A DNA stretch of 64,000 bases, taken from contig JAMPIV010012151.1 of the NCBI GenBank assembly GCA_024509875.1, forward strand, positions 7,501 to 71,500, read 5' to 3'. The translations under genes were made by a program, and so were the position numbers. This DNA comes from Oreohelix idahoensis. Lineage: Eukaryota > Mollusca > Gastropoda > Stylommatophora > Oreohelicidae. Every line of letters begins with the position of its first letter. Within the stretch, counting starts at the first letter, position 1. The notes beneath the pieces were generated by a model. It was not told where the DNA came from and made no database searches. It was given only the letters and a program-made list of their open reading frames with translations. Positions 14,743 through 25,092 of the stretch are shown piece after piece.

Positions 14743-14850
14743 TGGTTGCTCCAGTTTCCCTCACTGTACTGTCCAGACATTTCCTGCTTGAGATAAATAA
14801 ATTAAGGGGCTGCTGTAAAACTGGTAAGGAATATAAGTTTATAAACTAAT
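14743..14850. other. Junction between element 2 and Penelope copy A
   Basis: Short stretch with no recognisable domain. It may continue the interrupted element 2. Confidence 0.3.
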
Positions 14851-14892
14851 AAAACGGTATTGAATCAGTTTTACGAATAACAGTTCACATGA

Positions 14893-14932
14893 GACAAGGG
14901 ACGCCTCGGGTTTTACCCTTCGTCAGCCACAA
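14893..14932 (-). ncRNA. Hammerhead-ribozyme-like motif, degenerate
   Basis: On the minus strand CTGACGA is followed by a GGGT/ACCC stem closed by AAA, then GAGGCGTC. This is the layout of a minimal hammerhead (CUGANGA, stem II, GAAAC, short stem III, cleavage after GUC). The expected GAAAC reads GAGGC, so activity is doubtful. Penelope-like elements are known to carry such ribozymes, and the motif sits in the 3' tail where that is expected. Confidence 0.4.
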
Positions 14933-15346
14933 ACAGGTGACAAAGACAAGAATTACATATAGTAATAGGCACTACAAAAACATACGATGATAAGAAACAA
15001 TACAAAATGAGCGATACAAGCAGATGGAACAAGTACAATGATAACACAAGAAAATTGAAAAACCTAACAGAAATACCGAAGCAAGAAAGTAAACAATAAA
15101 CGAAACGAAAAAAAAAGAGAATGAACAAAACATCGGAACAAATCACTTAGCTAGAACTGTAAATGCTAGGAATACACAAGATCGCAGTACTCTCTCCAAG
15201 AAATCTCGAAGGAAGTGACGCATAAGATAGCGACAATTTTTAGAGATACAAAAGGATATGAAACGAACCAAAACCAAAACATAAGTAGATAGATCGAAAA
15301 AGCAACGAATAAAGAAGAATGAAAGAGAGAGAAAAGCTACCAGAAT

Positions 15347-16793
15347 TCACGCAAAATGATGTTGAACATTGAGACCTTCAGGACACAAAACGCCCAATTG
15401 AAAAATAAGACGATTCTCCAACGAAAAGCGAGTCCTGTCATCCCCGACACATGAACGGAGGGCCGTGACATGGATATCGGACTTACCTGAATGGCCAGGC
15501 CTATTGAAACGAAGGGCCACCGGTAAATGTTTGCCATGATAGATGTCATTCAAGTGCTCACGAAACCTGTCTGCCAAACGCCTGCCAGTTTCACCAATAT
15601 AGGTAATGTTGCAACAACCGCAGATGACAGCATAAATAAGGTTTCTGGATCCGCACGTGAAAGACTCTCTAATGATAAATTTTCCTTTCGGAAAAGTGAC
15701 TGTCTGAGTTTGCAGTACAAACGGACAGCTTTTACATATACGGCGTTGGCACGGTTTAGTACCAAAGTATGAAGGGCTAGTATGTCGCAGACGACTGTGT
15801 ACAAGAATATCCCTAAAATTCCTATCCCTACGATATGCCACAAAAGGTGTATCACGAAACAACTCTCTGGCATCAGGATCAGAGTGGAGAACAGGCAGAC
15901 GTCGAAACAGAATTCTCTTCACCGCCAGACAGTGAGGATGGAAAGCCATAACCAGTTTGAGTCTGTCAGACTGGACAGAAGGTCCAGCAGTGAGTGCAAT
16001 CTGACGAGTGACGCGTGTGATACGATAAAGAGCATCAGACAAAACATGTTCTGGATAAAGACGCCGGCGAAAGAACTCGAGCATCTCTTGAGCTCGCCGA
16101 TGGAAATCATCGTCATCGTGACACAACCGACGCAAGCGAAGAAGTCGAGAAAAGGGAATGGAATTTCTACAACTAAGAGGATGCGATGAAGTATAAAGAA
16201 GGAAACCGTGAGCGTCAGTAGTCTTATAATAAACAGACGCTTCAAGATCAGTAGGGCCAATAGTCACAGTGATGTCAAGGAAGTTCACCGAAGTCGTAGA
16301 AATTTCAGAAGTGAATTTGATGGCAGGATTGAAATTTCCAACATAGTCAATGAGTCGACGGAGGTCTACCTCAGACATGTCTGTAATGCCAATACCATCA
16401 TCAATATAACGACGGTAAAATTCGGGTATTGGTCCATCGTAACTATGAAAGACCAAATATTCAAAGTGGCCCATGAACAGGCAAGCGTAACTAGGGCCCA
16501 TCTTAGTACCCATAGCAATGCCACGGATTTGGTTGAAGAATTGGCCATTAAACTCAAAAGAGTTGAGATTAAGAACCAACTTAGCAAGGCGAAGAAGCGG
16601 ACCTGTACTTATAGTAAGAACAGTACGCTAATCGAGAAAAAATTGGAGTGCCTTGAGACCATCAGCATGTGGAATAGAAGTATAAAGGGAACAAACATCT
16701 AGGAGGAACAGACGGTAAGTACGATCAGGCGTGAATCTGATCGAATCAAAGGTAGTGATAGCATGAGTAGTGTCTTTCAAATAAGAAGGCAGA
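15347..16793 (-). pseudogene. Penelope RT and GIY-YIG endonuclease, copy A
   Basis: The frame 16579-15347 (410 residues) is open. The preceding block with LLDVCSLYTSIPHADGL lies upstream in another frame (about 16630-16790), so one shift separates them. The RT catalytic box is YRRYIDDGIGI. A connector follows, rich in basic residues and with cysteine pairs (CQRRICKSCPF). The endonuclease begins NLIYAVICGCCNITYIGETG and continues RRLADRFREHLNDI, matching GIY-YIG nucleases that nick the target for priming. The N-terminal third of a full Penelope protein is missing. Confidence 0.9.
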
Positions 16794-17884
16794 TTGGACC
16801 AATACCCGAATTTTACCGTCGTTATATTGATGATGGTATTGGCATTACAGACATGTCTGAGGTAGACCTCCGTCGATTCATTGACTATGTTGGAAATTTC
16901 AATCCTGCCATCAAATTCACTTCTGAAATTTCTACGACTTCGGTGAACTTCCTTGACATCACTGTGACTATTGGCCCTACTGGTCTTGAAGCGTCTGTTT
17001 ATTATAAGACTACTGACGCTCACGGTTTCCTTCTTTATACTTCATCGCATCCTCTTAGTTGTAGAAATTCCATTCCCTTTTCTCGACTTCTTCGCTTGCG
17101 TCGGTTGTGTCACGATGACGATGATTTCCATCGGCGAGCTCAAGAGATGCTCGAGTTCTTTCGCCGGCGTCTTCATCCAGAACATGTTTTGTCTGATGCT
17201 CTTTATCGTATCACACGCGTCACTCGTCAGATTGCACTCACTGATGGACCTTCTGTCCAGTCTGACAGACTCAAACTGGTTATGGCTTTCCATCCTCGCT
17301 GTCTGGCGGTGAAGAGAATTATGTTTCGACGTCTGCCTGTTCTCCACTCTGATCCTGATGCCAGAGAGTTGTTTCGTGATACACCTTTTGTGGCATATCG
17401 TAGGGATAGGAATTTTAGGGATATTCTTGTACACAGTCGTCTGCGACATACTAGCCCTTCATACTTTGGTACTAAACCGTGCCAACGCCGTATATATAAA
17501 AGCTGTCCGTTTGTACTGCAAACTCAGACAGTCACTTTTCCGAAAGGAAAATTTATCATTAGAGAGTCTTTCACGTGCGGATCCAGAAACCTTATTTATG
17601 CTGTCATCTGCGGTTGTTGCAACATTACCTATATTATTGAAACTGGCAGGCGTTTGGCAGACAGGTTTCGTGAGCACTTGAATGACATCTATCATGGCAA
17701 ACATTTACCGGTGGCCCTTCGTTTCAATAGGCCTGGCCATTCAGGTAAGTCCGATATCCATGTCACGGCCCTCCGTTCATGTGTCGGGGATGACAGGACT
17801 CGCTTTTCGTTTGAGAATCGTCTTATTTTTCAATTGGGCGTTTTATGTCCTGAAGGTCTCAATGTTCAACATCATTTTGCGTGA
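16763..17884 (+). pseudogene. Penelope RT and GIY-YIG endonuclease, copy B
   Basis: A plus-strand mirror of copy A. The homologous part starts at GPIPEFYRRYIDD (16796); the first 11 residues are antisense to copy A and are not original. The frame is open to its stop at 17884. In the endonuclease the YIG triplet reads YII (ITYIIETG), changing a conserved glycine, so DNA cleavage may be lost. RT blocks upstream of YIDD are absent, so it cannot act alone. Confidence 0.88.
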
Positions 17885-18203
17885 ATTCTGGTAGCTTTTC
17901 TCTCTCTTTCATTCTTCTTTATTCGTTGTTTTTTCGATCTATCTACTTATGTTTTGGTTTTGGTTCGTTTCATATCCTTTTGTATCTCTAAAAATTGTCG
18001 CTATCTTATGCGTCACTTCCTTCGAGATTTCTTGGAGAGAGTACTGCGATCTTGTGTATTCCTAGCATTTACAGTTCTAGCTAAGTGATTTGTTCCGATG
18101 TTTTGTTCATTCTCTTTTTTTCGTTTCGTTTATTGTTTACTTTCTTGCTTCGGTATTTCTGTTAGGTTTTTCGATTTTCTTGTGTTATCATTGTACTTGT
18201 TCC
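16796..18203 (+). mobile_element. Penelope-like element, copy B
   Basis: 1408 bp, inverse to 15026-16434 with few substitutions and separated from it by about 361 bp. It ends at TTGTACTTGTTCC, about 175 bp before the end of copy A's tail, and therefore lacks the hammerhead-like part. Confidence 0.88.
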
Positions 18204-19247
18204 GGAAGGCAAAGAGGATGGGAACCTGATTAAAACAAAGATGGACTTAGTACCGTAAAGCCTGTAAACTGTGAAGCCTCTAACACTTCATTCACCTACG
18301 GCAGTATCTGCAGTACTTTTTAGATGAAACGCAAACATGAAACGGGGGGCGGGTAGAGAGATACATGTAACTTTCGCTAGTGTAACGATTCCACTTTGGT
18401 TTCATTCCGATATCTTGATAACAGGCAATCAACTTCTGTCCACAACTGTGGGTTTAGCAGACGCCTGTCTAGACACGTAGTCTGGCAAATGAAAAGCGTC
18501 CCCTCTTCTTTCCCCCCACCCGCATGCACAAAAAACTGCGATTTGAACCGTTGAAATAATTTTTGCATTTTCCATTTTGAACTTTAATCGTTATTCCGTA
18601 GCCTATAATTTTTAAAGTGAGAGAAGGAGTAATTAAGAAAACCGTACACTATTTTAATATCCTCAAATGTTTGTTTACTTAACGCATACCGCTTGTCCCA
18701 GTAAATCTCTGACCAGGTAGGAGCTGTTTATTCACAACTTGTAACCTTGAGTTGTGCGGGCTTGAAAAAAAAATGTTTTGAGTTAGGCTATTCATTTATT
18801 TTTATTTCTATTTTTAGTGTAACATCTGTGACGGTTTACATTCTTAAAATATTCATACTTCACTGAGGACTTCTCATTTCAGATGTGGGTGCTTAAAAGT
18901 AAGAGTTTAACTAGGATTTACTAATAGCGAAGTTTCAACAGCCGCTGGCATTTATTTAATTAGAAACTTAAGTTTTCCACGGCACTTAGGCCTAAGTGGA
19001 ACCGGAATTTTCTTTTGACACAGTTCTACGATTGCTATGTGTGAGTGTAAACACGAGTATGCGCGATGTCGTGGCATAGTTTAAATACGTAGATATATGT
19101 AAGCTCCGTTGAAGTAGATTGACTTATGTGTACGAGTTAATTTTTTTGCAGTAATCATGACATGTTTGATTTCGGAGAACAATAAAAATTGCAAACTTTA
19201 TTAGTTAGGCCTATATATAATGTTGAAATGTATAAGATTTTAACTAG
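18204..19247. other. Unassigned sequence with a SINE 3' fragment
   Basis: About 18270-18312 matches the 3' end of the SINE at 56671-56910 (shared CTCTAACACTTCA and CTACGGCAGTAT). The rest shows no gene or repeat that I recognise. Confidence 0.45.
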
Positions 19248-19377
19248 GAGGAATTCTGATTCTGGCAAATCAACAAAACTGCCAGAGGATACGGGACAAT
19301 CAGTGAATGGAGCCAACAGTGTTATACTAGAGGACTTGAATGTATTTTACTTACGGCAGCTAGCTTCAAGTCTCAAG
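19248..19377 (+). CDS. Possible isolated host exon
   Basis: An open stretch preceded by an AG and followed by a good donor, AAG then GTAATA. It encodes RRNSDSGKSTKLPEDTG, then NSVILEDLNVFYLRQLASSL, which looks like ordinary soluble protein and not like any element in the window. The acceptor has only a weak pyrimidine tract. I do not recognise the family. It lies on the same strand as the rhotekin-like exons but 33 kb upstream, and no link between them is shown. Confidence 0.3.
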
Positions 19378-19574
19378 GTAATATTGTTAACTATCGTAGT
19401 GTTTGTGGATGTTCTAATGTGTGAAACCAAAGTAGATTATATAGAACATTACATACTAACATTGTAACCAACATGGGGTAGAACTGCAAGTTTTTTGTAG
19501 ACTTACATGGGTATGACTCTCCGTAGAGAGCGCCGAGGAAAAGGCCGATGATGATGATTCAATTTCCCTTGAAA

Positions 19575-19579
19575 TATCA
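19575..19579. other. Target site duplication TATCA, left
   Basis: TATCA directly precedes the left LTR and recurs directly after the right LTR at 32434-32438. Confidence 0.75.
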
Positions 19580-20520
19580 TGTGGTGAATTAGTTGTTATT
19601 ATTGGTTTCAATATTATATTAATGGTATCTGGTGTGAGGTCAGCTATGCAAGTCCCTGAGGTTTATAAAATACAAATAAGTTTACAGGGTACCTGACTGC
19701 TTCCACCACGACCTCACCCAATTATATATCTTCCCCTACTGAAGTGTATTGGTGTGTGTATGTTGTCTAGCAAGTGTCTAGGGTATATGCGATGTAATGA
19801 AGTGTATGAACAGGACAACAACTACACCTATTACTAATAAACAATGATTAAACAAGTCACTGGGTAAAGTTTTGAATGTAAATTATTATTTTTCAATTTA
19901 TTTTCCTGCATCTAGTTATTCTTCTGACACAGGAATAATCAACTCAACATGATAATGAAATTATTTACAACCAATTATTTTACAACTGTCATTGGGTCGG
20001 TGTTATCCCACAATTACTTATATGTCTCAAGCTGGTAAAATGTCAAGTATTTCTTGCTCCTAGAAAAGGGTACAAGTTTATTGAACGTTTTTGTTCCTCA
20101 CTGTCTGATACCCTAACTTTTGTGAAATTGAGAGAGTGGATTGTTTGTGATATCAATTTCCCAGACAATTCTTATCTGAGGTCTCTGGAACCAGGCTGTT
20201 TGAAGTACAGTATGTATAAAACGCCAGTCTCCACTGCCAAGACACGATTCTGCTTCTATAGGTAAATCACTGTGTAGACACTCAGTATTTAGGCCTCACT
20301 GCAGAACTTAAGTACAGGTGTTAGGTCACCTGGGCTCACTTTCACTCGTAGATGAAACTCGCAGTCAAAGAAATCTACACACTAAGTTGTTGAATATAAC
20401 AAATCCAGATAGCTGCTATGCAGAATTAGCAACCAAGACAGTACTCTTGCCTTGTCTATAACAACAACTTTAGTGTATCAATTTTAGTTAACAAGTGGCC
20501 CCGAATACCAACTACTAATT
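19580..20520 (-). repeat. 3' LTR of the array, truncated
   Basis: Matches the first 940 bp of the other two LTRs and then joins pol directly. The missing 650-700 bp include the upstream half of the LTR in element orientation and the polypurine tract. The pol stop codon now lies inside LTR sequence (20515-20517). Confidence 0.85.
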
Positions 20521-23500
20521 AACAAAGTACTCTTCCCTAGGTTTTTCCTGATTTGCCTCACAAGGATGTCTACTCAGGAAATCCGCTCCCACGTTTTCCG
20601 AACCGGGTATATATTCGATGGAAAATGTATAAGGTTGGATCAATAAAGACCACCTTAATAAACGTGCATTTTCATGCTTGGCCTGAGATAAGAACACTAA
20701 AGGCTGGTGATCTGTTTGCACCACAAATGACCTACCATAAAGATAAATTTGGAACTTTTTTATGGCCCAGATCAATGCTAAACACTCTTTTTCACTTGTT
20801 GAGTAATTTTTTTCCGCTTTGTTTAACTTGCGGCTAGCGTAAGCAACTGGGTTCAGTTCTCCATCCTGTGAGGTGGACCTCTGTAACAAAGTGGTCCCTA
20901 ATCCTATGTTACTCGCATCCGTTCTCACCACAAATTCCTGACTTAGATCAGGCAATTTCAATATCGGCTTGCTAGTGAGTTTATCTTTTAACTCTTGGTA
21001 TGCCAATTCACACTGCGCTGACCAAATGATTTTTTCAGGTTGACCTTTTCTAGTTAAGTCTGTCAGCGGTGCACAAATAGAGTTAAAGTTCTTTATGTAT
21101 TTTTGATAAAATCCACATAAAGATACAAAAGACCTCACATCTTTTTTGGTTTGTGGCCTCGGTGCTTTTTGTAATTTCTCCAGGTTCTTGGGGTCAGGGG
21201 TCATGTTTCCCTGATACACTGTATGTCCCAAGAATTCGAGTTCTTTACACCCCACACTACATTTGGTTGGTCTAGCCGTCAAATTTGCTTCCCTGAGCCT
21301 ATCAAATAGCATATTCAGAGAGTTTATGTGTTCTTCGAATGTCTCAGTAGCAATAAGAATGTCGTCCATGAAATTGGTTATACATGGGTTATTCAGGGGA
21401 TCCAATAACTTGCGCATTATTCTGGAAAACACACTCGGGGCGTTTTTCAAGCCAAATGGTAACATGTTGAATTCATAATGGCCTTCCGAGGTGCTAAATG
21501 CCAGATAAGGTCGAACCTCAGGCTGCACTGGAATTTGGTAATAGCCTTTGCTCAGATCCACCTTAGAAAAATATTTTGCCTTATTCAGCCTGGCAAACAG
21601 CTGATTGGTATCCGGCAATGGATCCACCTGATTTTCTGTGACAGCATTCAGTTTTCTGAAATCTATACACAGACGGTGTTCTCCAGAAGGTTTCCTTAGT
21701 AAAACCACACTGGAACTGTAAGGAGATTCACTGTGAGAAATGATTCCTTCCTTCAACAGATACTCAATTTCCTCCTTCAAAGCTTTCTCCTTAGTGAAAG
21801 GAATGGAATAGGCCCCCATACAGATGGGTGTTGGGTCTATTACTTTCATGTCATACTCTAATAGATTGGTATGCCCCGGCTTATCTGTTAGCACGTCTGT
21901 ATGTTCAACCAGAACCTTTTGAACCTGCACCCTCTGGGCTTTAGTCAGGTGCTTACTGATCTTCACCTGTGCCTGTGTTTCCTCTGTTTTTAAGGGATAC
22001 TCGTGAGAGGCGAGTGGTTCCTCTTTCATTCCTGTGGCTATCGACAAGGTCATGAGATGTGTCTCATCCTGGATCTCTCTTTCCAGGTATTGCTTTAGGA
22101 GATTCACGTGATAAATTTTCTCCTTACCTTTTTTGTCGATTTTATAATTAGTTCTAGATATCCTTTCTAGAACAGTGTATGGCCCTTGCCATCCAATTTG
22201 TAACTTGTTACTGCTGCCGGGTAGAAGAAGGAGCACCTTCTCTCCCACATTAAGCTCTCTATCCTTAGCTTTCTTGTTAAAGTAAGCAGCATGTTTCTTC
22301 CTGGCTTGTCTGAGATTGTCATTTGCCAGTTTCCATCCAGTTTTAAGACGAGTGGTCAGTTCGTTCACATAGTTATAAGATGAGGTAACAGTTTCTTCTG
22401 CCTTCTCATCAGTCCATGTCCTTAACAAGGCTTCTAATGGACCTTTTATTGGCCTCCCAAATAACAGGGTTGCGGGTGCCATCCCGGTTGAATTATGTGG
22501 AACTTCCCGATACGCAAACAACGCAGCGGGCAAAAATTGGTCCCATGTATCAGGTTTCTCATGTGCCAGCTTTCTCAGGATAGAAATGAGAGTCCCATTG
22601 AACCTCTCCACCTGGCCGTTCCCTTGGGGATGGTACGGGCTACAATAAAAGTGCTTGGCCTGGAAGAGCCTGAAAACTTCTTCCGTTAGTTTCCCCTTGA
22701 ACTGAGAGCCGTTATCAGTCAAGATTTGGTGTGGGAAACCTAACCTTGTGAATATGGTGAGTAATGCCTCTGCCACATGCTTTGAATCTATAGATGACAG
22801 GGCTACAGCCTCTCCCCACATCGAACAAGTGTCCACCAGAGTGAGAATATAACTGTTCCTCCTCTTGGTTCGAGTGAGAGGTCCCACAATATCCACTGCA
22901 ACCCTCTCAAAAGGGGTTCCCACTATGGGCATCTCCCCTAGAGTTGCAGGAGCAGTCCAATGCTTTGGAGCTACCCTTTGACACTCTGGACAGGATTTCA
23001 CATATCTTTTTATATCTTCAGTTATCCCTGGCCAGAAGTAATGACAAGCTATACGCTGTCCTGTTGCACTGATCCCCATATGACCACTGAAAGGAATCGC
23101 GTGCCCTAGTTCCAACACTTTATTCCTATATGAAGTAGGAAGAACTAGCTGGCCATGACCATTGGATCCAGTTCCGGCCTTCCTATACAACAGTTTATTC
23201 TTCACATAGTAGTCTCCTTTCGTAGGAGGTGTATGGCACTTAGGTAATTTCTTAAAGCACGGGTTGAGTGACCTATCTTCCGCCTGTGCCTTCCTCATCT
23301 CCTCTGGATGAGTATTTATGGGTTCATCCTCCTCCTTTCGTGACTGTGACCTGGTCTGCACTGTTGCCATGATCACAGGTTTCCTGGGATTCCCCAAGAA
23401 TACATAACGACACCCCAATATCAGAGGATAGATGGGTTCGTTTATCACGGCTGCCTTGATTACTCCTTCCACATAGCGAGTTTTTACACAGATTCTAGCA

Positions 23501-24570
23501 ATGGGAAGTGTCATGGTTGCTACGTCCTTGGTTGCGGCTTGGATCTCCACTGTTTCTGTGGTGTATTGATCTGCTCGCACCAGGTGAGAGCTCACGACTG
23601 AGTCATAATCTAAACCTGTATCGTAAAGGCACCTAATGGTGACACCATTACATACAACATCCTCACAAACTGGGGGGTGGTAAGGTTCCTGCTGTCCACT
23701 AGGTTTAACCTTTTGTCCCTTTCTCCCCGTTTTCATTGCAGCAAAGTTAGGAGGTTTTCGAGTACACATTGTGGTGTCATGATTATTTTTCTTGCACCAC
23801 TTACACCATTTATTTCCCTGAGGAAAATGTTTCTTATCATTCAATTTCGAGTTTCTATCTCGTTGGTCAAACTTGGCTTTATCATAATAGGCTTTACCCT
23901 TGTTAAATTTATCTCTGTGCTCAAATTTAGGTTGATTTTGGTTTTGTGGAGCTTTATTATGGTCTATAGGCTTCTTCTTTAAACTTGCTATCTCAGACTG
24001 GGCTGCCTGATATCTCTCAGCCACATTTAAGATCTCCCCCAGCCTCTCAGCACCCTGTTCCGTGAGAAATTTTCTCAGGTCTGGAGCCATGGACTCTCTT
24101 AACTGCTCAGTCATAATTATTTCCTTTAAATCTTGGGTTTTCCCCAGAGCAGTCCATTTCTCCAGGTATGTCTCCAGGCGTGCAGAGAACTGGTGGTAAG
24201 TCTCTCCAGTCAACAGTTTTGCATCCCTAAATTTCTTTCTGTAAAATTCACTGTTTTTCTCATATCTAACTAGAAGAGCTTGCTTAAGAATGTCGTAGTC
24301 CTCTTGATCATCCTTGCTCAGTTTGGCGAAGACCTCATAAGAGGTTCCCCTAAGCCCCTGAGATACCTTCATACTCCACCTCTCTTTCTCTAGCCCATAC
24401 ATAGTAGCTAACCTTTCAAATCTAGATAAAAATGACTCAATATCATCATCTTTTTCTACAAATGGGTCCAACTGGAACCCCATGGCTGAGGTTGAGGCAA
24501 CTTGGCCTGCAGCAGAGTCGGAGGTGGATGAGCTACTTCCATTATCAGGAGCATGGCCTTGTAACTCCAA
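20515..24570 (-). CDS. Gag-protease-integrase-RT-RNase H polyprotein
   Basis: 1351 residues in one frame. Capsid spans about 30-195; a CCHC knuckle (CKWCKKNNHDTTMC) 256-269; protease with DTG at 317-319 and ILGCRYVFLG near 385; integrase zinc motif H490, H497, C527, C530 and catalytic D560, D619, E655; a C-terminal integrase part with LLLLPGSSNKLQIGWQGPY near 780. RT follows with KVDLSKGYYQIP near 1003 and FMDD at 1067-1070. RNase H has D1218, E1262 and D1287. All catalytic residues I can check are present. Integrase before RT marks the Gmr1 type. The start used here is internal: the true gag start is probably at 24896, cut off by a one-base loss near 24635 relative to the sister copy. Confidence 0.93.
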   Translation of the reverse strand: MELQGHAPDNGSSSSTSDSAAGQVASTSAMGFQLDPFVEKDDDIESFLSRFERLATMYGLEKERWSMKVSQGLRGTSYEVFAKLSKDDQEDYDILKQALLVRYEKNSEFYRKKFRDAKLLTGETYHQFSARLETYLEKWTALGKTQDLKEIIMTEQLRESMAPDLRKFLTEQGAERLGEILNVAERYQAAQSEIASLKKKPIDHNKAPQNQNQPKFEHRDKFNKGKAYYDKAKFDQRDRNSKLNDKKHFPQGNKWCKWCKKNNHDTTMCTRKPPNFAAMKTGRKGQKVKPSGQQEPYHPPVCEDVVCNGVTIRCLYDTGLDYDSVVSSHLVRADQYTTETVEIQAATKDVATMTLPIARICVKTRYVEGVIKAAVINEPIYPLILGCRYVFLGNPRKPVIMATVQTRSQSRKEEDEPINTHPEEMRKAQAEDRSLNPCFKKLPKCHTPPTKGDYYVKNKLLYRKAGTGSNGHGQLVLPTSYRNKVLELGHAIPFSGHMGISATGQRIACHYFWPGITEDIKRYVKSCPECQRVAPKHWTAPATLGEMPIVGTPFERVAVDIVGPLTRTKRRNSYILTLVDTCSMWGEAVALSSIDSKHVAEALLTIFTRLGFPHQILTDNGSQFKGKLTEEVFRLFQAKHFYCSPYHPQGNGQVERFNGTLISILRKLAHEKPDTWDQFLPAALFAYREVPHNSTGMAPATLLFGRPIKGPLEALLRTWTDEKAEETVTSSYNYVNELTTRLKTGWKLANDNLRQARKKHAAYFNKKAKDRELNVGEKVLLLLPGSSNKLQIGWQGPYTVLERISRTNYKIDKKGKEKIYHVNLLKQYLEREIQDETHLMTLSIATGMKEEPLASHEYPLKTEETQAQVKISKHLTKAQRVQVQKVLVEHTDVLTDKPGHTNLLEYDMKVIDPTPICMGAYSIPFTKEKALKEEIEYLLKEGIISHSESPYSSSVVLLRKPSGEHRLCIDFRKLNAVTENQVDPLPDTNQLFARLNKAKYFSKVDLSKGYYQIPVQPEVRPYLAFSTSEGHYEFNMLPFGLKNAPSVFSRIMRKLLDPLNNPCITNFMDDILIATETFEEHINSLNMLFDRLREANLTARPTKCSVGCKELEFLGHTVYQGNMTPDPKNLEKLQKAPRPQTKKDVRSFVSLCGFYQKYIKNFNSICAPLTDLTRKGQPEKIIWSAQCELAYQELKDKLTSKPILKLPDLSQEFVVRTDASNIGLGTTLLQRSTSQDGELNPVAYASRKLNKAEKNYSTSEKECLALIWAIKKFQIYLYGRSFVVQTDHQPLVFLSQAKHENARLLRWSLLIQPYTFSIEYIPGSENVGADFLSRHPCEANQEKPREEYFVN

Positions 24571-24575
24571 CTCCC

Positions 24576-24896
24576 TTAGTCGTAGTTCATGTTCCCTTTG
24601 GAGTCTTTTATCTTCTCTCTCAGCCTCAAGTCTCTTTCTTCTTTCTTGGCCTCAGCCTCAAGTTTTCTCTCCTCTAACTGCAGCCTCTTGATCTCAGCCT
24701 CCCTATCAGCCTCTAATTTCTTAAGCTCCCTAGCATCCTCTAACATAATTCTCTTCTCCTCAGCTAATCTCTTATCTTCCCTTTCCATATACTTATCGCA
24801 CTCTGATGTCACATACTGAATCAGAGCTTGCCCATCTAAATTCATTTCCTTTGCAGTCTGCACAGCAGCAGATCTGTATTTAGCCATATCCGCCAT
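24576..24896 (-). pseudogene. Coiled-coil gag leader, split by one base
   Basis: Begins MADMAKYRSAAVQ and continues as charged helix (EREDKRLAEEKRI, LEERKLEAEAKKEER). Near 24635 the plus strand reads TCTCTTTCTTC where the sister copy at 30693 has one more C. In the sister, the leader runs in frame into ELQGHAPDN, the start of the large polyprotein. So the two pieces were one gene before the deletion. Confidence 0.8.
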
Positions 24897-25069
24897 TTTT
24901 ATAGTTAACAATATGAAATACTATCCACTACCTTAACTAATTAATCAACTCTAAACACAAGACAAAGGGCAATGATATCTCAAACCACTCTCAAATTATT
25001 TTTACTATTAGATTTTACAAATACTGGGACTAGTGACTCACTTAATGTAGGGTACTAAGAACCTTTAAA

Positions 25070-25087
25070 TCCCGGAAGAGCGTCCCA
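25070..25087 (-). other. Candidate primer-binding site of the array
   Basis: Five bases inside the central LTR the minus strand reads TGGGACGCTCTTCCGGGA, starting with the TGG that pairs to a tRNA CCA end. The tRNA is not identified. The second internal region has lost this site. Confidence 0.55.
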
Positions 25088-25092
25088 ATTAA

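Larger units (their letters stand above)
14850..16793 (-). mobile_element. Penelope-like element, copy A
   Basis: Minus-strand Penelope-like retroelement, 5' truncated. It keeps the later RT blocks, a C-terminal GIY-YIG endonuclease and a long 3' tail. From 15026 to 16434 it is mirrored by copy B at 16796-18203. The 3' tail to about 14850 is present only here. Confidence 0.88.

Noticed and set aside
15782..16702. Plus-strand ORFs opposite Penelope copy A
   Set aside because: Antisense shadows; the minus-strand frames carry the RT and GIY-YIG motifs.
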